From assembly GCF_036697405.1 (NCBI RefSeq), contig NZ_JBAHWA010000009.1:82887-146886 (forward strand): 64,000 bases of DNA. The letters are read 5' to 3'. A model generated the notes under the pieces. That model worked only from the letters and a program-made list of their open reading frames with translations, was not told where the DNA came from and ran no database searches. Position 1 is the stretch's first letter. Each line of letters opens with the position of its first letter. The stretch comes from Lysobacter sp036697405. Lineage in GTDB: Bacteria; Pseudomonadota; Gammaproteobacteria; Xanthomonadales; Xanthomonadaceae. Of this stretch, positions 55,825 to 63,002 are shown one piece after another. The translations under genes were made by a program, and so were the position numbers.

Positions 55825-56919
55825 GGGGCAGCGCGAACGCGCGCATCTGGGCGGCATGGCCGGCGCCGCGCTGAAGCGGCAAGGGCCGTCCCGCGCGAAG
55901 CGTGCCCCGCGCCGTTCTCGCGCGGGCGCCGCACGCGACCGGCTCGCCCGATCGAAGCCCGCGCCGACGCAGGTACCGCCGGGCGCGTCTCGTGCGTCGG
56001 ATCGGAAGCGAGGCCGCAGTCGCGGTGCCGGCGGATGCTCGCGCACTCGGCGGGGCGGCGGCGCGCGGCCGCGTCGGGGGTGTCTGCAGATGCCGCCGGC
56101 GCGGTGCGGCCGCGACGCCGACCGACCCACGCCGATGCGGGCGACGACCCGCGCATCGGTCGCGCCGAGCCGCTTCACCCGCTCCTCACGCGCTCAACGC
56201 GCTCCGGTCGCTCCGGCGGCCGCGCGCCCGCGCGTCGCCATCGATGCCGGTTCGAGCTTCCGTAGCGGCGACGCCGAGCGGCCGCGTCCGGCGAACGGCG
56301 GACGACGAGGACGCGCACGGCGCCGCGGCGCGCCCTTCGCGTATCGGCCAAGGCGGCGGCGCAAGCCGCCGTCGCCTCCGCGCCGCGATCCGGCGCCTGG
56401 TGGAAAACCCCTTGTTTTCTGCGTTCGCGCGCATGCGTCGAGCATTCCGCCTCGGGGCGCGGTCGGTGCGCGCGGCGGTGCGCGGCGCGGCGATGGGCGC
56501 TGCGCGAGAGTCGATCGCGACCATCCACGGCAAGCGCGCGCGACAGTGCCGACGCCGCCGTTCGCGACGCGTCGGCGGTCGCCGGCGGCGTCCGCGGCGG
56601 CGGAAAAAGTTCGCGCACTTTTGCGCAAATCGGCTTGTGCGGCGCGAAACGCGGCGCCTCTCGGAGGCGCCGCCGACGGGCGCGAACGGGCGCTCGGGAC
56701 GCGCTGGTGCGCGCTTCGTCGCGATGCGCGCAGCGCGATGCATGCGCGCGCGAAAAAAATTTCGATGCGCTGAAAGCCGCGCCAAATATAGCTTTCAGCG
56801 TGTTCGATAATTTTCGACGCGATGCGCGACGCGCGATTGTCGCGCGTTCGCGGCGTCGCCGGCGACGATTTCCGGCGGGGGCGGGGGAAGCCGGGCCGGA
56901 AAAAAAATTGCCGGAGTTG
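55825..56919. other. 1.1-kb stretch without a convincing gene
   Basis: This stretch is extremely CG-dinucleotide rich. Every open frame on either strand gives arginine/alanine low-complexity peptides without motif, signal peptide or ribosome site. The last 200 bases become AT-richer and contain a perfect hairpin (56768-56800). I interpret it as non-coding spacer and regulatory DNA upstream of the histone-like gene, or as degraded sequence. Confidence 0.55.
56768..56800 (+). other. Perfect 10-bp hairpin in AT-rich island
   Basis: CGCTGAAAGC and GCTTTCAGCG form a perfect stem around a 13-base AT-rich loop. It lies in otherwise GC-saturated, gene-free DNA about 120 bases before a promoter. It could be a regulatory protein site or part of an unrecognised RNA. 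Confidence 0.5.
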
Positions 56920-56948
56920 TTGACAGTGCGAAAAAGCGTGATTAGGTT
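56920..56948 (+). promoter_or_regulatory. Sigma-70-like promoter for the histone-like gene leader
   Basis: A consensus -35 TTGACA (56920) is followed after 17 bases by TAGGTT (56943). An A-rich tract lies just upstream. The expected start of transcription is about 56955, nearly 380 bases before the histone-like ORF. Confidence 0.65.
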
Positions 56949-57115
56949 TCGCCCAGCAGACGTTTCCTGCGGAAGAGAGTGAGTACAACGAACGCGACAA
57001 CGCGCAGCAAAAAACGAACCTCCGCCCGGACAGTCAAAACGGTGGACGCAGGATTCGTTTCCCTCGCGAAAACGCAATCGTTCTCCTCGGCCCCGTCGGC
57101 GTCGCACCCCATACG

Positions 57116-57150
57116 ACCCGGTTCGCCCTGTGCGGATCGGGTTTTTGTTT
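57116..57150 (+). terminator. Attenuator-like terminator in the leader
   Basis: ACCCGGTTCGC pairs along its full length with GCGGATCGGGT (three G-U pairs), with a 5-base loop and a following TTTTTGTTT. It sits between the promoter at 56920 and the histone-like gene, so it would yield a short RNA of about 195 nt unless read through. Confidence 0.65.
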
Positions 57151-57333
57151 GGCCGCGGTATGCGGCCGGACGCGTCCTCGCCCCCGGCGGACGCGTCGGA
57201 AGAATCCGTACCGGCGCGCTCGCGCGTCGGCGGCTGCTCGCGGGTCCGACTCCCGCGGCTCTGGTTCAACTGGGCTTCAAACCGGCAATACCCCTGATCA
57301 ATCGCTGATCAACCACTGACGAGGAGCCATCAC

Positions 57334-57759
57334 ATGGCCATGAAGAAAGCTGCGAAGAAGAAACCCGCCGCCAAGAAGGCTGCGAAGAAGGTCGCCAAGA
57401 AGCCGGCCGCCAAGAAGGCTGCGAAGAAGGTAGCCAAGAAGGCCGCCAAGAAGGTCGCCAAGAAGCCGGCCAAGAAGGTCGCCAAGAAGGCCGCCAAGAA
57501 GGTCGCCAAGAAGCCGGCTAAGAAGGCCGCCAAGAAGGCTGCCAAGAAGGTCGCCAAGAAGCCGGCTAAGAAGGCCGCCAAGAAGGCGACCAAGAAGGCC
57601 GCTAAGAAGGTAGCCAAGAAGCCCGCTAAGAAGGCTGCCAAGAAGGCTGCTAAGAAGGCTGCCAAGAAGCCTGCCAAGAAGGCGAAGAAGGCCTCGAAGA
57701 AGTCGGCTCGCAAGCCGGCCGCGACGGCCCTGCCGGCGACCCCGGCTCCGCTGATCTAA
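57334..57759 (+). CDS. Histone H1-like lysine/alanine-rich protein
   Basis: A 141-aa DNA-binding protein made almost wholly of Lys, Ala, Val and Pro in KKAAKK / VAKKPAKK blocks. It is like eukaryotic H1 tails and the AlgP/HctB-type bacterial proteins. It has no globular domain. The ORF ends with ATALPATPAPLI. GAGGAG lies 7 bases before the ATG. Such proteins bind DNA nonspecifically and can influence nucleoid structure and transcription. The DNA is a quasi-periodic AAGAAGG..GCC repeat that can change length by slippage. The mirror open frame on the other strand is a shadow. Confidence 0.93.
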   Translation: MAMKKAAKKKPAAKKAAKKVAKKPAAKKAAKKVAKKAAKKVAKKPAKKVAKKAAKKVAKKPAKKAAKKAAKKVAKKPAKKAAKKATKKAAKKVAKKPAKKAAKKAAKKAAKKPAKKAKKASKKSARKPAATALPATPAPLI

Positions 57760-57784
57760 TAAAGCCCCGATAGCCGTAATCCCG

Positions 57785-57822
57785 CTCTCTCCCCGCAGCC
57801 CAGGCGGGGGGAGAGTTTTTTA
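57785..57822 (+). terminator. Rho-independent terminator of the histone-like gene
   Basis: CTCTCCCCGC pairs with GCGGGGGGAGAG (two-base bulge), followed by TTTTTTATTT. It sits about 25 bases after the stop. Confidence 0.9.
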
Positions 57823-57952
57823 TTTGGGGCTCCGGAAATCCGCGGGGTCCGGCATCGCCAGCCGTCGGCGTGGCGCGGCAGGTCCGAGCGACCGGGTGTG
57901 GCATTGTCGCCCGCGCCCCATCCGCGTGTGGGAACCGGTCCATCCGAATGCC

Positions 57953-58560
57953 GCAGGGTGCGGTGAGCCGAAGGCGAACCGCGCCATCGCGCAGGTCCGG
58001 CCGCCCGCGCCGATGCGGTTGCACCACATCCGACGAGCGGCGCGGTGACGTGACCTCGTCGCCGCGACCCGTGTATGTCCGGCTCCGGCCCGTCTACCCG
58101 GCAAGCCGTGTCTTCCGCGCCCGCCGTAGCTCGCCGTAGGGTGTGGTGAGCCGAAGGCGAACCGCACCATCGCGCAGGTCCGGCCGCCCGCGCAGATGCG
58201 GTTGCACCACATCCGACGAGTGGCGCGGTGACGTGACCCTCATCGCCGCGACCCGTGTATGTCCGGCTCGCGGCCCGCCTACCCGGCAAGCCGTGTCTTC
58301 CGCGCGCGCCGTAGGGTGTGGTGAGCCGAAGGCGAACCGCACCGTCGCGCCGCACCGTCGGCCCGTGCCGATGCGGTTGCCACCGCATCCTACGAGTGGC
58401 GCGGTGACATGACCCTCATCGCCGCGACTCGTGTATGTCCGGCTCGCGGCCCGTCTACCCGGCAAGCCGTGTCTTCTGCGCGCGCCGTAGGGTGTGGTGA
58501 GCCGAAGGCGAACCGCACCGTCGCGCCGCACCGCTGGCCCGCGTCGATACGGCCACGCCG
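57953..58560. repeat. Tandem array, four units of about 178 bp
   Basis: The anchor GGTGTGGTGAGCCGAAGGCG recurs at about 57953, 58136, 58311 and 58487 (spacings 183, 175 and 176). Each unit holds the GGTGxGGTGAGCC / GGCGAACCGCACC palindrome, a GATGCGGTTGCACCACATCC block, and a conserved GTGTATGTCCGGCTCGCGGC segment. Unit 4 is incomplete. All frames give low-complexity products, so the 57760-58800 gap appears non-coding. Confidence 0.85.
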
Positions 58561-58800
58561 GTCCCGATTCCGAGCCGGAGTTCAGGTACAGGAAAGAGGT
58601 GGCCCGCATCGATACGGTCGCCGCCGTCTGCTGCGAATCGGCGTGCTCCGTGCCGTCATGCGGCCTGTGTGCGGCCAACGCGAACGCGCACCGGGCTGCG
58701 GGAGTCGCTGCGTCATCCAGCCACGCGCGTACGCACGCGCGCGGCCGCCCACCGCGCATGCGCACGGCGGGGCACGACGGGAGAGGGCGTGGCGCGCCGC

Positions 58801-60201
58801 TTAGCGCGGCGCGGCGGTCGCGGTGGAGGCTTCGCTGCCCGGCGGATCGGCCGGCGTGCGGCCGCGGTTGCCGGCGTCGACGTAGAGGGTCGGGTCGTCG
58901 AAGTCGACGTCGAGCCAGCGCTCCGGCGGCAAGCCGATGGCGCGGTCGAGGATGGTCGGGAGCAGGCCGGAGGGCAGGGCGCTCTCGCTGTTCCAGAGCA
59001 CGGCGATGCCGAGGTCGCGCTCGGGCAGCAGCGCGACCAGGCCGCGATAGCCCTGCACCGCGCCGCCATGGAACACCAGCTGATGGCCGGCGTAGTCGTA
59101 TACGCGCCAACCCAGGGCGTAACCGGCCGAGCTCACGCGCGAACGGCGCCAGGCCGAGCCGCGGGTTTCGCCGGGGGTGTCGACCAGCGGCTGATGCAAG
59201 GTCGCCAACAACGGGGCCGGCAGCACGTCGGGGCGATGCCCGGTCTGCGCGAGCAGCCACTGCGCCATGTCGCTGGCGCTGGCGTTGACGCCGGCGGCGG
59301 GCGGCAGCTGGTAGTAGGTCGGCTTGGGCGTGACCGAGGTCCAGCCGCCGCGCGCACGCACGTGCGGGCGCGCCCAGCGCGCGCTGGCGGTGATGCCTTC
59401 CAGGCCCAGGCTGGCGTCGTTCATGCCCAGCGGCTTGAACAGACGGCGCTGCACTTCCTGGCTGTAGAAATCGCCGGTGGCGGCGAACACCACGTCGCCG
59501 ATCAGGCTGAAGGCGATGTTCTGATAGCCGTAGCAGGTGCCGGGTTGGCAGGACATCGGCGCGTACGCGAGCTTCTGCGTCAGCGTGCGGTAGTCGGTGT
59601 AGTTCTCGAGATCGCGGTCGTAGGTGTTGTGGGTCAGACCGACGCGATGGCTGAGCAGGTCGGCCACGGTGATCTGCTGCGCCGCATAGGGATCGACCAG
59701 CTGGAAGCCGGGCATGTAGTCGACCAGCTTGCTGTCCCAGCGCAGGGTGCCGTCGTTGACCAGCACGCCGGCCATGGTCGCGGCCACGCCCTTGGACAGG
59801 GACGCAAGACGGAACACGGTATGGGCATCGACCGGTTCGGCCGCGCGCACGTCGGTGATGCCATAGCCGCGCGCGCTGAGGATGCGGCCGTTGTGCACGA
59901 TCGCCATGGCCAGGCCGGGCACGCGTTGATTGGCGACCAGCTGCTGGGCCATGCCTTCGAACTGCTGCACGTCGAAGCCGGAAGCCAGCGGCATGATGTT
60001 GCCGCGACGGGTCGCATAGCTCGACACCGGTTGCGGGAGGCCATGCGCCGGTTCGGCGCTGGCGGTGCGCGCGTTGGACGTCGGCGGGTTCCAACGCAGC
60101 GAGGTTTGCGCGGCCGAACCCAGGGTCAGCGTGAGCAGCCCGGCGAGGCTAGCCACGCGCCAGAAGGTGCGCCGCAACCGCGGGTTCGGCTCGTCTTTCA
60201 T
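58801..60201 (-). CDS. Serine hydrolase of the beta-lactamase / penicillin-binding family
   Basis: A 466-aa exported enzyme. A signal peptide (FWRVASLAGLLTLTLGSAAQ) follows a basic start at 60201. The active-site SxxK is in RLASLSKGVAATM. The YxN-type motif is GYQNIAFSLIGDV and the third motif HGG is in LVFHGGAVQGYRG. These are the class C beta-lactamase/EstB-like features, which also occur in D-aminopeptidases and esterases. A resistance function is not implied. Longer upstream starts would add a non-signal tail. It is divergent from lemA. Confidence 0.9.
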   Translation of the reverse strand: MKDEPNPRLRRTFWRVASLAGLLTLTLGSAAQTSLRWNPPTSNARTASAEPAHGLPQPVSSYATRRGNIMPLASGFDVQQFEGMAQQLVANQRVPGLAMAIVHNGRILSARGYGITDVRAAEPVDAHTVFRLASLSKGVAATMAGVLVNDGTLRWDSKLVDYMPGFQLVDPYAAQQITVADLLSHRVGLTHNTYDRDLENYTDYRTLTQKLAYAPMSCQPGTCYGYQNIAFSLIGDVVFAATGDFYSQEVQRRLFKPLGMNDASLGLEGITASARWARPHVRARGGWTSVTPKPTYYQLPPAAGVNASASDMAQWLLAQTGHRPDVLPAPLLATLHQPLVDTPGETRGSAWRRSRVSSAGYALGWRVYDYAGHQLVFHGGAVQGYRGLVALLPERDLGIAVLWNSESALPSGLLPTILDRAIGLPPERWLDVDFDDPTLYVDAGNRGRTPADPPGSEASTATAAPR

Positions 60202-60272
60202 CGGTCGCAGCGCCTGCGTATGCTGGGTTGCGACCGATAATAGCGCCGATCTAAGGGGATTGGGGAACAACC

Positions 60273-60866
60273 ATGTTCAGCATTCTGATTTTGTTGGCTT
60301 TAGTGGCGATCGTCGCAGTTTGGGTCGTAGGCATCTACAACGCCCTGGTGACGTCCCGAAACGCCTATAAGAATGCCTTCGCCCAGATCGACGTTCAGCT
60401 GCAGCGGCGCTTCGACCTGATCCCGAATCTGGTCGAGACGGTAAAGGGCTATCTGAGCCATGAACGGGAGACCCTGGAAGCGGTGATCGCCGCCCGTGGC
60501 GCGGCGGTATCGGGCCTGGCCGCGGCCAAGGCCAACCCCGGCGACCCGGCGGCGATGGAGCGGCTGGCGGCGAGCCAGGGCCAGCTGAATGGGGCGCTCG
60601 GCCGTTTGCTCGCGGTCTCGGAGGCCTATCCGGACCTCAAAGCCAACCAGAACATGATGCAGCTCACCGAAGAGCTGACCAGTACCGAGAACAAGGTCGC
60701 GTTCGCGCGCCAGGCCTACAACGACTCGGTCATGGCCTACAACAATCGGCGCGAGATCTTCCCGTCCAGCGTGATCGCCGGCATGTTCAACTTCGCCGCC
60801 GCGGCGCTGCTGGAGATTCCGGCCGAGCGCGCCGAGATGCGCGAAGCGCCGAAGGTGCAGTTCTAA
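60273..60866 (+). CDS. lemA: LemA family protein
   Basis: A 197-aa protein with one N-terminal helix (LILLALVAIVAVWVVGIYNAL) and a cytosolic or periplasmic helical bundle. The family motif RRFDLIPNLVETVKGYLSHE is present, as is FNFAAAALLEIPAERAEM near the end. LemA proteins often pair with M48 peptidases, as here; their exact role is unclear. GGGGAAC precedes the ATG. The M48 gene follows after 97 bp, interrupted by a palindrome. Confidence 0.95.
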   Translation: MFSILILLALVAIVAVWVVGIYNALVTSRNAYKNAFAQIDVQLQRRFDLIPNLVETVKGYLSHERETLEAVIAARGAAVSGLAAAKANPGDPAAMERLAASQGQLNGALGRLLAVSEAYPDLKANQNMMQLTEELTSTENKVAFARQAYNDSVMAYNNRREIFPSSVIAGMFNFAAAALLEIPAERAEMREAPKVQF

Positions 60867-60874
60867 ACGGCCGG

Positions 60875-60957
60875 GATTCGGGATTGGGGATTCGGGATTC
60901 GCCAAGCCGGCGACCTGCTTTCGCGAATCCCGAATCCCCAATCTCGAATCCCGGGTT
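60875..60957 (+). repeat. GGGATTCGGGATTGGGGATTC palindrome between lemA and M48
   Basis: GGGATTCGGGATTGGGGATT and its inverted copy AATCCCGAATCCCCAATC face each other across a short spacer (AAGCCGGCGACCTGC). The whole could form a long hairpin. It is an intergenic element inside a likely operon, so read-through may be reduced. Confidence 0.8.
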
Positions 60958-60963
60958 TCCTGC

Positions 60964-62859
60964 ATGAACTTCTTCGAACACCAGGCCCAGGCCCGGCGCA
61001 GCTCGACTTGGCTGGTGCTGCTGTTCGCCCTGGCCGTGCTGGGCATCGTGCTGGCGGTGGATCTGGCGGTGCTGGTGTTCGCCGGCGCGCATCCCGTCCT
61101 GCTGGCCCTGGCCACGCTGGGCACGATCGGCGTGATCGGCTTGGGCTCGCTCTATCGCATCTCCAGCCTGCGCGGCGGCGGCGAATCGGTCGCCCTGCAG
61201 ATGGGCGGCGTGCCGGTGCCGGAAGACACCCGGGACCTCGGTCTGCGCCGCCTGCGCAACGTGGTCGAAGAAATCGCGATCGCGTCAGGCGTGCCGGTAC
61301 CCAAGCTCTACGTGCTCGAACACGAGGCCGCGATCAACGCCTTCGCGGCCGGCTACTCGCCCTCCGACGCGGTGGTCGCGGTGACCCGCGGCGCGCTCGA
61401 CCGGCTCAATCGCGACGAGCTGCAGGGCGTGATCGCGCACGAGTTCAGCCACATCCTCAATGGCGACATGCGCCTGAACATCCGCCTGATCGGGGCGCTG
61501 TTCGGGATCCTGATGCTGGCCATCATCGGCCGCAAGATCCTCGAAGGCGGGCGCGGCGGCGGGCGCGGCAGCAAGGGCATCGGCGCGATCCTGGTGGCGG
61601 CGCTGGTGGCGATGCTGGTCGGCTACGTCGGCCAGTTCTTCGGCCGCATGATCAAGGCCAGCGTCAGTCGCAGCCGCGAGCGCCTGGCCGACGCTTCGGC
61701 GGTGCAGTTCACCCGCCAGACCTCGGGCCTGGCCGGCGCGCTGAAGAAGATCGGCGGCCTGCACGAGGGCGCCAAGCTCAACGACCGCGCCGACGCCGAG
61801 GAGCTCAGCCACATGCTGTTCGGCGACGGCGTGGGATTCAGCGGCTGGTTCGCGACCCATCCGCCGCTGCTGGAACGGATCCGCGCGCTGGAGCCCTCGT
61901 TCCGCGCCGACCAATTGGAAGGCCTGACGCGGCGCTGGGCGATCGAGCCGCCGCATGGCCTGGACGAAGACCGTGCGATGGGCCTGACCGGCACGGCCCA
62001 GCCACCGCCGCTGCCGGGCCTCGACAGCCGGCACGCGCTGACCCCGCCCATGGTCTCGGCCCAGGTCGCGCACCCCGGCGCCGACGATTACCGCCGCGCC
62101 GACAGCATCGTCGCGACCTTGCCCGACGCGGTGCGCGCACTGGCGATGCAGCGCGACACGGTGGTGCCCTTGCTGTTGGCGCTGCTGCTGGACGAGGACG
62201 CCCAGATCGCCGCGCGCCAGCACTACGAGATCGCCGCGCGCATGGGGCCGGAGCTGGCCGACGAGGTGCGCCGCCTGCGCGCGCAGGCGTTGGCCGATCT
62301 GCATCCGATGCTGCGCCTGCCGCTGGCCTCGCTGGCTTTCCCGGTGCTGCGCCTGCGCCCGCGTCCGCAACTGGACGCCTTCATGGACGCGGTGCAGGCG
62401 GCGGTCAACGCCGACGGCCGGGTCTCGCTGTTCGAGTACTGCCTGGCGCGCCTACTTACGGTGCAGGTGACCGAGTCGCTGGACCCGTCGCGCCACGCGC
62501 GTTTCGGCCGACGCAAGCCGCAAGCGGTGGCGGCGGAACTGGCGACGCTGCTGGCCGTGGTCGCGCAGAGCGGGCATGCCAATGCGGCGTCCGCGCAGCG
62601 CGCCTACCTGGCCGGCCTGCAGCGCGTGCTGCCGCAGGAGCACCGGCCCTACGCGCCGCCCGCCGACGGCGTGCTGGCGCTGGACCGGGTGTGGGAGGCT
62701 TTGGATGCGCTTGATCCGCTGGCCAAGCAATTGCTGGTGGAGGCGGTGACCGCGGCGATCAGCCACGACAACCGAGTCGCGGTGGTGGAAGCGGAGCTGC
62801 TGCGCACGATCTGCGCGGTGCTGCATTGCCCGTTGCCGCCTATGCTGGCGAAGGCGTAG
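60964..62859 (+). CDS. M48-family membrane metallopeptidase with long C-terminus
   Basis: A 631-aa inner-membrane zinc peptidase (HtpX/Oma1-like). Two N-terminal helices (LVLLFALAVLGIVLAVDLAV, PVLLALATLGTIGVIGLGSL) precede the catalytic domain with HEFSH at about residues 160-164 and the third Zn ligand in SRERLADASAV. Two further helices lie around 185-225. A C-terminal region of about 290 residues, not in HtpX, is alpha-helical and of unknown function; the protein is roughly twice the usual length. It is paired with lemA, suggesting a membrane protein quality-control module. Confidence 0.93.
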   Translation: MNFFEHQAQARRSSTWLVLLFALAVLGIVLAVDLAVLVFAGAHPVLLALATLGTIGVIGLGSLYRISSLRGGGESVALQMGGVPVPEDTRDLGLRRLRNVVEEIAIASGVPVPKLYVLEHEAAINAFAAGYSPSDAVVAVTRGALDRLNRDELQGVIAHEFSHILNGDMRLNIRLIGALFGILMLAIIGRKILEGGRGGGRGSKGIGAILVAALVAMLVGYVGQFFGRMIKASVSRSRERLADASAVQFTRQTSGLAGALKKIGGLHEGAKLNDRADAEELSHMLFGDGVGFSGWFATHPPLLERIRALEPSFRADQLEGLTRRWAIEPPHGLDEDRAMGLTGTAQPPPLPGLDSRHALTPPMVSAQVAHPGADDYRRADSIVATLPDAVRALAMQRDTVVPLLLALLLDEDAQIAARQHYEIAARMGPELADEVRRLRAQALADLHPMLRLPLASLAFPVLRLRPRPQLDAFMDAVQAAVNADGRVSLFEYCLARLLTVQVTESLDPSRHARFGRRKPQAVAAELATLLAVVAQSGHANAASAQRAYLAGLQRVLPQEHRPYAPPADGVLALDRVWEALDALDPLAKQLLVEAVTAAISHDNRVAVVEAELLRTICAVLHCPLPPMLAKA

Positions 62860-62949
62860 CGACCGCGTGCCGCGGTCGCTCTTCCGGCGGGACGCGCGGC
62901 GCTAGCCGCGGCCGCGAACTCCGTTCACGTCGTCGGTTTGGACCGGCTC

Positions 62950-63002
62950 TCTGTGGGAGCGGCGTCCCACGGGGATTTCCTTCGGTCATAAGCCGCGACT
63001 GC
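62950..63002 (+). repeat. REP copy with a 24-base interruption
   Basis: GTGGGAGCGGCG ... TAAGCCGCGACTGCG is the standard REP, but 24 bases (62965-62988) are inserted at its centre. The insert starts with TCCCAC, which is complementary to the GTGGGA of the host repeat. Confidence 0.6.

Noticed and set aside
55805..56810. Several overlapping Arg/Ala-rich frames after gcvH
   Set aside because: All six frames are equally open because of GC content; no signal peptide, motif or ribosome site.
56979..57308. 109-aa GTG frame upstream of the histone-like gene
   Set aside because: It runs straight through the putative terminator at 57116-57150, has only 2 bases between GGAAGA and GTG, and shows no domain. 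It remains a weak possibility as a leader peptide.
57330..57713. 127-aa minus-strand frame (AFLAAFL repeats)
   Set aside because: Exact reverse shadow of the Lys/Ala repeats of the histone-like gene.
57953..58560. CRISPR array
   Set aside because: Units are about 178 bp with palindromes and conserved spacers; no short direct repeats with unique spacers and no cas genes.
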